64,000 nucleotides of DNA from Oscheius tipulae (Eukaryota > Nematoda > Chromadorea > Rhabditida > Rhabditidae): positions 5,254,501 to 5,318,500 of the forward strand of contig JASJZH010000001.1 in the NCBI GenBank assembly GCA_037178975.1. Direction: 5' to 3'. How positions within the stretch are numbered: the first letter of the stretch is position 1; each line of letters opens with the position of its first letter. The notes beneath the pieces were generated by a model that did not search any database, was not told the DNA's origin, and worked only from the letters and a program-made list of their open reading frames with translations. Positions 32,849 to 44,016 of the stretch are shown one piece after another. Made by a program: the position numbers and the translations under genes.

Positions 32849-34223
32849 ATGACGGCAAACGGAACGGATTCCGTCGAGTCTGCTATCCTCAAGCAGCTCG
32901 AATACTACTTTGGTAATATTAACCTGCCCCGCGACAAGTTTCTGCAAGAGAAGATGAAAGAGGACTCTGGATGTAAGTACATCTTCCTTTTTTGAACAAA
33001 ATGCTCGTATTTCCAGGGATTCCGATCGAAACGCTCCTCACCTTTAACAGACTCGCCAATCTGAGCAAGGACACAGACGTGATCTCCAAGGCTGTTAAGG
33101 TGAATTCATTTTGGCTATTCTTCAAAAACTTACTTTTTTCAGGATGCCGACTCCGAAATCATCTCGCTCTCCGAGGATGGGACCAAAATCCGTCGTAACG
33201 TCGGAAATCCTCTTCCAGAAAATTCGCTCGAGTACTGGCAGAAGTTGAAGCATCAGACCGTTTACATGGTTTGTTTGATGCTATTTGGAAACATGAACGA
33301 TTTTTTCAGAAAGGCTTCCCAACTGACACCACACTGGACAGCATCATGGACTACGCGAAACAGTTCGGAAATGTTGAGAACGTTCTGATGAGAAGAATGA
33401 AGGGAGATCGTGTCTTCAAGGGATCTGTTTTCGCCACCTACAAAACTCGCGAGGAGGCCGAAAGTGCTCAGAAGAGCACTGAGAAGTTCGGCGACGTGGA
33501 GCTGCTGAAGATGATGCAGGATGACTACTGGGTAGCCAAGAACAAGGAAACCAAGGTATGTTCGAAATCGATTGTGGCTTCACTGCCGAACTTAAAGGAT
33601 AAGCGTGCCGCCGAGAAGGCTGCCAAATCGGCGAAGAAAGCAGAGGAGATTGTCGAGAAGAACCAGGCCAAGAATCAAGTCACCTTCGTCAAAGGTCTGA
33701 TTCTGGCCGTCGACGGCATTCCCGAGGAGACAACCATGAACGAGGTTAAAGATTTCTTTAAACAATTTGGAGAGGCTTCCTACGTCGTCCACGAAGCCAA
33801 CACCACAAATGCCGAAATCAGGTAGACCAGTCTTCTTCCAGTGTCACAAGAGAGCCATTTCCAGATTCTCCGGAACAGAAAACGCCGCAAAAGCTGCTTG
33901 GGATAAGGCTGTCGAGGCCGGCACCGATGGAAAAGTCTTGTACAAGGAGAAGGAGCTGACTGGTCGCGTGCTGGAAGGCGAGGAAGAGGAGGCCTACTGG
34001 AACGCCTTCAATCAGCAGCGCAACCAGAGAAATTCCGGAGGTGGACGTGGCGGCCGCGGACGGTATTCATTCATTCTTTCTTTTCATATGTTGTCATTTT
34101 AGGGGACGCGGTCGTGGAGGCAGAGGAGGACGTGGTGGCCGTGACCAGAAGTGGAACAAGCGCTCCAACGAAGATAATTCCGAAGCTCCTCAGGCCAAGA
34201 AGACTGTCTTTGCCGACGAATAA
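32849..34223 (+). CDS. La ribonucleoprotein (SSB/La autoantigen homolog)
   Basis: RNA chaperone that binds UUU-OH 3' ends of new Pol III transcripts. La motif: ESAILKQLEYYFGNINLPRD, KFLQEKMKEDSG, WIPIETLLTFNRLANLSKD. RRM1: HQTVYMKGFPTDTTLDSIMD, FGNVENVLMRRMKGDRVFKG, SVFATYKTREEAE. A Lys/Ala-rich linker leads to the second RRM-like region (LILAVDGIPEETTMNEVKDF, AWDKAVEAGTDGKVLYKEKE). The tail is an RGG box (GGRGRGRGRGGRGGRGGRDQ) with basic nuclear signals, ending KKTVFADE. A 42-nt segment (GTATGT to TTAAAG, about 33556-33597) can be intron or coding because it keeps frame. TTTTTCCAG lies 3 nt before the ATG. Confidence 0.92.
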
Positions 34224-34333
34224 TCTCATCAAACATGTTTGTTATTATTGTTACGTTATTATTGTTGTGTCGGTTTGTCCAGTAAAAGTTTGAAGACTGG
34301 TGTAAAGTTTATAAAGATCGAAATAGCACAGAA

Positions 34334-37300
34334 TTAGGGCATACAATCCAGGAAAACTTGATAATCACGATGATAGCAGTCTTCTTCGCGGACAAATTCT
34401 TCTATCAGCAAATTCGAAATGTATTCTAGCGGGAAAACCTTGGCACCAGCCTCCACGACTTGTTTCAGCTCCTGAATTGGCCTTTTTGCTAGGAAGGAGT
34501 AAAAAAAACTAGCTTCTTGTGTCCAGGAGTCCGATTTGACCGGTATCACGTGTGTTGGCTCGTATTCGGCTATACTACACGTCATTTTCTCTCTCGTAGT
34601 TACATCAGCATCTCCGGCCTTCAGCAAAGGTACCAGGCCTTTTTCCTTCTCTCTCGACGCATATAATATCACTCTCCAACCACTGAACACGCCTTTCTGA
34701 AATTGTTTTTTTTTCGAGCAGAGTAAGATTATACATAGTAGTTTCTAGTCTCCAAACATGGTTACAGCCTTTCAACAATTAGTGTACCAACCGTCTTCTT
34801 ACCTTCAGTACGCATTGGTGGCTGCGCCGTTTGTAGTAACAAAAAGCTCCCAATGGCTTCATTAGGACAAAAATCATGTTCTAGAGCGCACCTAAAGTTG
34901 ACTTGTCACCCAATTTAGGTAATAACTTTTTTGACAACAACAAAACTTTCGGACAACATACTTGGGGCGATTCTGTTTCGTGGTCTCGAACATACAAACA
35001 AATAAATAGAGTCCGCCGCAGAAGAACTCGCGCTTTAGATAGTAGTGATTGGTAAGAGGCGCCATCTCGAACCAGATACTCGGCGTTGTTTCCCGTGTGT
35101 GACAAACATTTCGAATAAGCTAATTGAGAGGAGAAAAGCATGGGAAAGGTTCCCGAATATGTGAAATTTGACTGGTAATGGTGTGTCTTATACCTTGTTG
35201 TTTTCGCGTAGAGTCAATCTCCATCGCAGAGAAGCCTTGGCCAGTTGTACTTCTCGTCCCTGGAGCTTGTATTTCGCCATGTTGACCGGATTCCCCCATT
35301 CGAATCGCTCTTCCTGTAACATGAAAGTGATTTTCTATGTGATTAAAAAGACTTACAGGAAGAAACTTGCCGACTGTCATTGAATCCCTGAGATAGGCTG
35401 TGGTGATGATCCATCGACCACTAGCAATGCACCCCATCAACTTGGATCCTCGGACCAGCTTGCCGCAGATGAGGTGCGTCAGCTCGTTGGGAATATCGTT
35501 CTGTTCCGTAGCCAGTCGACCTCCCAGCTTGACGATGGCCTCCTCGCACATCTGTTTCTCCTAGAATCGACTGATTTCGAAAGACAAGATTAGAAATTAC
35601 TTCGGCTGTCAATCCGGTGAACATGAAGACGTGTGGTCGTTGTATCTGTTTTGCTGCTCTCATAGGCGGAGTTCTCGTCGGTTTGACGGAAGTGGGACGA
35701 TGTTTCAGAGGCGTGACGTTCTCCTTCGTTCTTCTTTCACTAAACGTTGTCAATTCGGACGAAACAAAAAGGCTTACCTCGACTGACGTGTGCTGACCGG
35801 CGCAACATCTCCCTGCTTCGAAAAATGATCAGTAATCACTATGGATTTGGTCGCAAGGTCTGCGGCATTGACGGGAACATCCATCGAGATGTTCAGGGAC
35901 TCCTGTAATATCCTTGTTCGTTTGAAATAGCCGATCAACCCGAGGCTAACACTTTAAAATGACCACATGTATGATAATTTCGTGAGGATGTGCTCCAATC
36001 TTTCGACCAGCCATTTGCAAAGAAGCAACTCACATCTCGTACTTCCTGAACCGAGGTGTGGATTGCTCCTCCTGTTCTTCCAACTACAAGCTCTTCATAC
36101 TGATGAACATGGGTTCTAATAAGCCTCTTTTTGAAGAATGACAAAGCCAAACTGACATTGTAGTGTGCCAGTCAACTGCCGGTTCCAGAGCCGAGACTCT
36201 TTTTACCGTATCCGAAGCAGGCGAATCTGCTATCATTTCGTGTGGTCGTTTTCGCTTGGTCGAACTCATGGGCTGCATCGGCTCCTCTGAGGTTGAACGA
36301 GCGGTTTGGGCTGAAATTTTAGTATGGTAAGATACAAACAAAGAACAATCTGACCGAGGAAGTTCATTTGTTTCTGCATAAGCTGGTCGCTTCGAGCCGC
36401 CTCCTCACTTGGATCAGTTTTTGCCGCCACTACTGTCCCCTTTTTTTCTCGTCTCGGGGTTGTCTTGTAGAGTTCCTTCTCCGTAATCCTCGTAGATCTG
36501 ACGGTTATAGTCTGATCGGAGATGGCGCGGAAAGGCTCGACTCTTGGAGCTTGTCCCGTCTTCATAGCAGCCTCCGCCAGTCTTTTTCCCATTTGCGTGA
36601 CAGTCTGAAGACATAAGTGATCTATTTTAACTTGTTCGCATGTCTCTGACTGTCTGAAAACGTCTTCTGTAGAAAAAAAACCGGAGATTCGAGTTTGCTC
36701 GAGATTTTACTTCCGTAAGATACTAATTTGTAGAGTTTTTGAGCTGAGTAAAAATATGTGAACGTTTACAGCGGTTTCCTTCCCGGGCCCCGAAACAAAG
36801 TTAGTGCTTTGAAGTTTTAGTACAAAGATTGGTAGTACCAAATTGGTAAGAGACACCATGTTGAATAAAACGACTCGGAGGTTAATCCCCGTGAGTGATA
36901 AACTTTTTGAACAAGTTATTTTGAAAAGGAAATAGCTTGGGAAAAATCCCAAGCCGGAAACTTGACAGGTTTACAAGAACAGTAGCTCTAAAGAGGCGAT
37001 AGTCTTTTTGAAAGACTCACTATGCAAGCCATACTGTCCTCTTCTTCCGTGATGACAGGACTGGGCATTTCGGCCACCAGTTGCGAGACTCCCTCGATGT
37101 GAAATCTGCAGAAGATTGTTACAAGTTAGTTAGAAAAGCTTACCTTGGATTAAATCTCTCCGTTGATTTGGATCCCCGGGGCTGTCCATGCGGGATTTTC
37201 GGAGTACTCGTGGCACAGGCATGAAATTCCAAGGGCTCTGTGAAATCGATGTCCATCTGATGAGCGGCTTGGATGTGTGTTCCGGCTCGAGGAGTTTCTG

Positions 37301-39459
37301 GAAAATGTTTTTAAGTGGGTAAGATGCAACAAACGTGCCAACAAAGTCGGATACTCTAGTTCTGACGGAATCAATGCTGAGACGAGATGCTGCGACTACC
37401 GAAGAAGACGAGATCCCGGGACGCGCAGGATCCTGATCCCAGAGATATTCTGCAAAATTGAATTACAAAACACAAAAGGAAACACACCATCAGTGGGAAG
37501 AAACTGCTTGCCGTCAATGCAGCCGAAAAGCCAGTCACTTCGAAGGACAGCCACTCCCCTCGACTGAGCCTCTATCAGAACTCGTTTCTCGGAATCTTTA
37601 ACCACCGTCACGACAATATGTGTTGCTCTCTCGATAGAGTTCACTCGCGTAGCTCCGCATCTGTCCAGAACACGATTGATCTTCTCCTGACGAGCCTTGT
37701 CCACTCCGGCGACGAAGATGCAACAGCTCTGGAAAAGGATTGATTAGGAGAGAGCTGCCGGATGCTATTATACCCAGGTCCATCAAAATTCTAATTGTTT
37801 GGAAAATAGCGAAAGGGTATATGGGCAGCGAGAATGCACAATGGAGCCAAGAGCTGCAACTACCTCAAAAAAGTCAAAATCTCCGTTCAGAGTCGTGTCG
37901 AAGACCTTGTCCAGCGAGCGAATGATCTCGTTGACCTCGTCCTCAGACGGCAGAAGACGTCTGCTCTGCGTTCGTGGCATGGTGAATGGAGTAACGGGTG
38001 AATGAACGGTCTTCCCGGTCGTATTGTGTTCCTCAAACGAAATGACTGTCTGCTTCAGTGGACCATAGATGGAGCTCGTGTCGAGATCCCTCGGCGGCTC
38101 GGCTCCTGGCTTCTGAGTGCTATTCTTAGCCACAGGCTCGGTCGGCTTGGCTGGATCGTACTTTCTAGAACGACCGATAGGGAAGGGTCACCGAAAGATA
38201 ACCCACTTTTCGTCTTGCACATATCCCAGCTCGACGCATTTTCGAACCCAACGCACTGTCACAATGATCACATTTGCCCATTGCTTGGCCTGAAACATTC
38301 TTTAAATTCAATAGAAAAAGTTAATATACTTTGAGATATTTATCCCCGGTGGTCTTGTCTGTCACGAGATGAGTGCACAATCCCTTCTTCATCTCTCCCG
38401 GACTCTTGCCGCCGTTCATCTCGATCAGACGGACGAGATCCTGTCGTTCTTGACCGCTCACTCCGGACGTACAGATTACCTGAGGAAAAAAGACTGTTTG
38501 TAAAGTACTCCGTTTTGGCTTGCAATGGGGAACTCTTCCCGCCAATGACCTTGTTTTCTGAACAAATCGTACCATGCTATTGAAGACGGGAAGAAGGTAT
38601 TTCTCGACGATGTCAACTCCCGTAAAATCGCGATCACTGAGCTTTTTGGCCTCCTTCCAAGCATCCTCGATCCATACCGGCTTCATGATCGGGATCCGAG
38701 TTGTTTTGGCTGCCTGAAACGAGTACCTCCCTAAAAAAGAGCTCTCGAACGCGATATTTGTTGGACGAGTAAGAGCCCTTTTCCGTGACAAGATGAGTGA
38801 CAGTTGGGTAGAGATTGCCCTCAGCTACGCCGTCCATATAGCGAACCAACTTCGAGAGGTGCCCCTGCATGTGCTTTTAATGAGAATGTATTCTAAAAAC
38901 CGACTCTTCTCTCCCGAGAAATACCCGTAAAGCAGATTTTCGTCTTTCTGAGAGTGGAAGAGAAGATCGGATGCGATTTTTTCGGAATAGGCCGGCCATC
39001 TTGGAGGCATTTGCGAATGAGCGACGTTCCCAGGACTCTAAAAAGACTCTACACGAAGACTTGCTCGCAGCCTCACTTGCACTTGCAGCTCTCCAGATGA
39101 TCGAAGACTTTCCCGCTGAACACGGGAGTGACAAAGAAATGGGGATTTCCTGATTGAATTTTCATGGTCTCATCTACTGTTATCCATTGGGGATCGATGT
39201 CCAGTGCGGCCAGTATCTGAAGCCTAAAATATGGCTCGTAAATATGGAAAATACCTCGAAAGTCTCTTCTTGGAAGACTTGATCATCGGGGGTGATATCA
39301 CTGGCCGTATCGAGGTCAGAAATGAGATAGATCTGCTGGTCGTCGGCTGAAGCATGATTGTGGCCGGGAATCTGAATAAAGTTACGGGAAATATCAATAG
39401 AGGAAGCTGACTTGTACTTGACTTCTGGAATGTTTCTTCGGCGCTCCTGGCGCTGCCAT
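34334..39459 (-). CDS. mus-101: TopBP1-like multi-BRCT protein
   Basis: Scaffold for replication initiation and ATR checkpoint activation in the nucleus. Start MAAPGAPKKHSRSQ follows TTTTTCAG. N-terminal BRCT repeats: VFSGKVFDHLESC; then NLYPTVTHLVTEKGSYSSNK, FERSFLGRYSFQAAKTTRIP-like sequence and IMKPVWIEDAWKEAKKL; then ICTSGVSGQERQDLVRLIEM and GLCTHLVTDKTTGDKYL with WANVIIVTVRWVRKCVELGY. Middle BRCT: CCIFVAGVDKARQEKINRVL, ATHIVVTVVKDSEKRV, VLRSDWLFGCIDGKQFL. C-terminal pair: VFMFTGLTAE, EEAIVKLGGRLATEQ, LTHLICGKLVRGSKLMGCIA, and FSGWRVILYASREKEKGLVP. The exon set spans 5.1 kb with many introns, and linkers between 35.8 and 37.3 kb are not fully resolved. Confidence 0.82.
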
Positions 39460-39871
39460 ATTTACACTCTGAAAAAGTACTATTTCGTAACAATCGAGTT
39501 CATCTTCTTTTAACCCGTCGCACAAACCCATGAAAAGCCCTTTTTAGGCTCAAAACGTGCTTTTCATGCCTTCTGAGATTCTAGAAAGTTGTAGTACTGG
39601 TAAGAAAGAACAACTTTACAACAGCTGAACACGCTGTTTTGATCGCAATAAATAGCTAAATGCATTTCTTTGGGCTAAGAAGACGAAATTGAGCCAACGA
39701 GTGTTACAAAATTATAGGAGCCCTCATATTTCACAATCAAAAAGGCAGGACAGATGGCGAAATAGGCACGAAGAAATCATAGCCAAAAACAAACTTTGGA
39801 AATCTTTATTGAATAAGAGTAATCTACACACATTTCAACGCAGTTATAGCTAAAGAAGTAATAAGCATGCC
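39460..39871. other. Intergenic region with a repeat-family fragment
   Basis: About 410 bp between NDUFB10 and TopBP1. Positions 39546-39660 resemble the repeats at 62.4 and 63.7 kb. No exon seen. Confidence 0.4.
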
Positions 39872-40940
39872 CTAGAAGAGACGGAATTCTGACTTTTTGC
39901 CCTGTTCCTTGTCGAATTCGGGGTCCTGGGCCACATTCTTGTAGTACTGCCAGTCTTTCGAGAGCGGCTTGTCGCCTTCCATTGTAGCTTTGGAGAGATG
40001 GAACTCGTACGGGGGCTCGTAGTTCTTTTTGTCCTGATAGAACATGCCCTTCTTCCAGAATGAATAGTCGAACTCGCCGTTGGCCATCTTCTCCTACAAT
40101 TTCGAAGCTATTTCGACAAGAAAAACGATTGAAAAACAAACCTTGTGATCGGCAAGAGCTTTGGCTCTCTCTTCCATGATCTCCGGATGTCTCCTCTCCC
40201 AAATCAGACGATGTTTCTGCTTCATGTAGGCATCTCGGACGTCGGCTTCGGCTCCGAGCTCGCCGTACTTGATGAAGAAGTTCAGCTCGCTCTCCTCCAT
40301 GTCCTCGATCGTCTTCACACAGGGCGAGTGGTCCGGATTGTTGTAAAGCATGCAGCGATCGACACGTTGACGAAGCACTTGAAGAATGAAGCCGTCGACC
40401 ATCTTGTCCAGACGGAACTGCTCGTTCGCCTCGAAGAAACACGCCTAAATCTTGGTTTAATTACTTTTTTTCTGAAGATAACGCTGACTACCACCACTTT
40501 CAGGTTGTTAGAAACCTGTTAACCTTGGGAGCCTTTCTCATCTATTTTTCTTCTCAAAATATCAACAGGGGGATCGAGCCCAGGTAGTCTATACAGTTTC
40601 AGACAAAGACGAGCGGATAATTTAAAATAGATAGGCTACCTTGTCATTGACGCCACATTCGTCAATTTCGGGCACGCGATCTACCTTGCGCTGGTAGTAG
40701 GGCAGACGATTCTTGTTCTGGAGAGGTTGAACAACCGTCTCTGAAAAGAGGATATGGGGTTTTACTTGGTAAAAGACTACCTCTGAACCAGGTGGCGGGA
40801 GTGTCGAATGCCTTGTGGACATAGTAGCGCATACGGGGGTAGAAAGATCCGCGAGAGTCGAGATCTCTCAGCTTCCAGTAGGCATCCCAAGCAGCCTTGT
40901 CCTCCTTCTGGCGCTCCTCGATTAGCGTGGCCTCGCCCAT
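39872..40940 (-). CDS. NDUFB10: NADH:ubiquinone oxidoreductase subunit PDSW (NDUFB10)
   Basis: Accessory subunit of mitochondrial complex I, on the intermembrane-space side of the membrane arm. Four exons: MGEATLIEERQKEDKAAW to FDTPATWFR; the exon with VVQPLQNKNRLPYYQRKVDR and VPEIDECGVNDK; ACFFEANEQFRLDKMVDGF through RQRVDRCMLYNNPDHSPCVK; and the C-terminal exon ending GKKSEFRLF. The cysteine pairs needed for oxidative folding by the Mia40 route are present (C-x6-C across the exon junction and C-x10-C). CTATTTTAG lies 2 nt before the ATG. The gene starts 145 bp after the RRP40 stop, which suggests an operon. Confidence 0.92.
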
Positions 40941-41084
40941 GTCTAAAATAGCATTTTTGCAGAAAAATACAAAAATGTTGAGATACTGTTGACGATGAAA
41001 CTTCTAAGATTATATTTGATTATAAGAGAGTAAAGGTTTAATGGAATAACAAGAAAAATCAACAAATAAGGCTAAATAACAGCG

Positions 41085-42005
41085 TCAATTCGATTCCATT
41101 TTCGTATCCATGGGTGTATCATCGAAACCTCGATGTCTTCTGATTTGCTGCTCGACAAATCCCGAAATATTGGCGTCCAGCACATATTCTGCGCCGAGGA
41201 CGATCCTTCGAATAGCAGCAACCTGAAACTGCTCGTTCAGGAGTAACTCCAAAGTCTTACATCTTTACTCTCCGCTCCATTTATCCAAACTCGTCCATTT
41301 AATCCGATTGTTATCTCAAATTTGAATTCCTTGCCAAGCAGGGACAAAAGTTTGCAATCGGCTGAGAGTAATCTTCTGGCCAAATGTAGGGAAACCTAAA
41401 AATGCTCTAAGAACTTTCAATATGAGAAAATTACTTTGAAGAATAATCCTGTAGTCGAAGAAATTAGTCCGAGTCCCTTGGCTCTATTGTACTGATCGAT
41501 GCAGGTCAATTCCGGCTCCAGATGTTTCGAAGTCACAGCTATTTTCGCGAATAGTACATCGCCAGTCTTTAAGTTGGGTCGATTCCTCTTCGTGGCACCT
41601 TCAAAGTTCAAAAAACTAATCTAAAATATGAAAAATTATGAAGCAAATAGTAGCACTAACTCACACTAGCGAGGTCTGCCGTGCCAATGTCGATTTTAAA
41701 GAGGTCTCCCTGCTTAGTACTGACGATTCCAAGTACAAAATCGCCTTCTTGTGGAACATATCTAAGCAACCTTGTATAAATGCGAAAAATGACGATTAAC
41801 CTTTTGCTCTGGACACTGAGCCATGCTTTTCCATCGGATATGCGCAGTAGACCCGGCTGACAGGCTCTCAAGGCATTTGCTTTATTATCAATTCCATATC
41901 TGAAACACTTTTATGAAAGGAAAATAATGAAACGTGCCCTAATATTTCTGCATGTTCTAGTGCTTCGTCGGGCACGATTTGTCCGGGAAGAAAACACATC
42001 GTCAT
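41085..42005 (-). CDS. exos-3: Exosome subunit RRP40 (EXOSC3)
   Basis: S1/KH cap subunit of the RNA exosome, threading RNA into the core in nucleus and cytoplasm. Start MTMCFLPGQIVPDEALEHAE follows TATTCAG directly. Then ALRACQPGLLRISDGKAWLS, YVPQEGDFVLGIVSTKQGDL, FKIDIGTADLAS (S1 domain), NFEGATKRNRPNLKTGDVLF, HLEPELTCIDQYNRAKGLGL, TGLFFKVSLHLARRLLS, and the KH part FEITIGLNGRVWINGAESKD. It ends MDTKMESN. The NFEGATKRNRPN stretch is diagnostic. It lies upstream of, and 145 bp from, NDUFB10 on the same strand. Confidence 0.92.
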
Positions 42006-42532
42006 TGCTGAATATTGATATTTATAAAGAATTTGAAGAAAAGATGATACACAGAAAATTAGGAAAAAAATTGAAACTTGGGCGATTAGACGCATACATC
42101 CACAAGTACGCAATGTTGGGCGATGTGTCACCGTATCCAAAACACTCTAACCGAATATTTAAAGCTGTTGGAACGAAAAATGGAACACACTGGATATGGA
42201 AAAAGGTGAAAGGCTATAATAAAGAAAACATGCGGTTTGTAGCTAGATCAAACGTTTCCTTCAAGTATTTGTTGCTTTTTTTTGCATAACCTACGATTTG
42301 GTAGGTATTTCTAGCAAAACTTTGGTGGAAAGTATAGGAAAAGACTACTCGCAAAGGGAAGAAAACAAGATGCAAGACAGGTTCATTCGAACTCTGAGAA
42401 ATTTCCATTATTGAATGATGCCGAATATTTCATCATATGCGCGTTTTTTGTTCACAGGGAGATTTCAAAGTGTCTACGTGGAAATTGAAAAAAACCACTG
42501 TCACCACAAATGTTTATTTTGTCATGTGTTTT
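42006..42532. other. Intergenic region
   Basis: About 530 bp between RPN11 and RRP40. A 120-codon plus-strand ORF starts inside the antisense of RRP40 and runs into this gap; it is not called as a gene (see rejected items). Confidence 0.45.
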
Positions 42533-43554
42533 TCAGTTGATGGCGTGGGATCCGACAGCTATCTTGATCTGGTCGACAATGTTGGACTCCATGAGACGAC
42601 GAGAGACGTCCTCGAGACGATGCTTGGCGTTCAGCTTACCAAACTTGCCAATCTGCTCATCCTTCTTGTTCTTCTCCTCCTTCTTCTCGATATCCTGCGT
42701 GAACAGAGTCGTCATCTTGATCAGATCCGTCATGTCGTCCAGATTGTTGCGACAGGAGGCAGAGGACGAGGTCGGCTTGAAGGCTTTGGTCCAGTCCTCC
42801 CTGTTGAGACAGCCGAGCATCTTCTGCTCCCTCGACGAAAGCTTGTAGTTGACCACGAGAGCGGAGTACTTGCTGTTGAGACCGTGAACCTTGGCCGAGG
42901 CGGACGATTTCTCCAGACTGCCGAGATTGCCAGTGATCTGTCGGGCTTCTCCAGTCGGAGCCAGCGATCGTGGACGGAGAGTCATCTGATTGATACTGCG
43001 GAAAGCCTCGAGCATGACTTTTCCCTTGACCGACTGGATCGGATCGACTACCACAGCCACAGCCCGGGGATGAAGCGCTGAAAGACAGTAGGACTGATTC
43101 AAAACGAGACTCACCTTCGAAAGACTGCTGTGTATTGACATCGACCGAGGAGAGCCAGCAGCCGAAACCGGGATGCGAATGGTACCAGCCGACGACCATC
43201 TCATGTCGACCAGTCCTTTGCAATTTTTCAAGATGCTTCGTCTGGTAGACCGGGTCGACGGACTCGACCGTGATACTGGTCCCGCTCTGAGGCATGGCAA
43301 AGACGTCCACCACATTGATCGTGTAGTCGTCGACGAAAGAGCCCAGCATGAGCCCCATCACTTCCAGCGGAACACCAGAGCGAGCATGACGAAACATTTT
43401 CACCAGAGCCAGAGCGGAGATGTTGACCGTCTCGGCCGAGTCCGGATGGTCGACCTTGTCCGTTACCGGCCCTTGACTTCCTTGCATCTAAATTCGATCA
43501 GAGTTTTGGTAGGAAAGATTCGAACTCACGAGTCTGGCGAGAAGAGCTTGCATG
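42533..43554 (-). CDS. rpn-11: Proteasome lid deubiquitinase RPN11 (PSMD14)
   Basis: JAMM/MPN+ zinc metalloprotease that removes ubiquitin chains from substrates entering the 26S proteasome. Three exons: [28 protein letters not shown] onward with the catalytic Glu in [37 protein letters not shown] and the zinc motif [19 protein letters not shown]; and [20 protein letters not shown] to the C-terminal helix [17 protein letters not shown]. All JAMM residues are intact (E, HxH, S, D). It is about 20-30 residues longer than human PSMD14, mainly in the C-terminal half, which is also the more diverged part ([20 protein letters not shown]). Confidence 0.95.
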
Positions 43555-44016
43555 GTAGCGACCTTGGTCTAGACGAGCGGATGCAGTTAGTGTAGCTTTA
43601 TAACTGTCAATTCTCTTTTGAAGAAAATGTTCGATTTCCATGACAAACAGAGCTTTGCTTGTAAAATAACCAAGGAAGTTTTTTTTAAAACTGAAATTGC
43701 AATAGTAAATACATCGGGTTTCAATATCTCCTCCTTTCTATAGTCAGAGGGATTAGTTGTTCCTATGATTCCTATCCTTTTGTTGGTAGGGAATGCTCAC
43801 CGAGTCAGAGTATGTTTCGAACAGTTCATGGCTAAGGTCTCAAGGTACTAGCCACTGTCCTCCAAACATGATTCCACCCCTGTATTGGAAGAAGAGGAGG
43901 ACACATAAAACGGAAGAAATCGTTCAAACACGGCGGGGAGTCTAATTGCTGCGCCATGCGCCGACATCCAAAAAACGCTATTGGAAGAAAGGAAATTGCT
44001 AGTCTTTATTGTCGGA
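43555..44016. other. Intergenic region
   Basis: About 460 bp between the Wnt stop and the RPN11 start. No exon, RNA gene or repeat recognised. Confidence 0.45.

Noticed and set aside
39777-40442. Minus-strand ORF of 221 codons overlapping NDUFB10
   Set aside because: It reads the NDUFB10 exons and introns in a second frame; the NDUFB10 frame has clear homology and intact cysteine pairs.
41927-42289. Plus-strand ORF of 120 codons (starts MKRALIFLHVLVLRRARF)
   Set aside because: Its first part is antisense to the RRP40 first exon and the remainder lies in intergenic DNA. There is no acceptor before its ATG and no family similarity.
42437-43081. Plus-strand ORF of 214 codons opposite RPN11
   Set aside because: It is the antisense shadow of the RPN11 coding exon; its length comes from the codon bias of the real gene.
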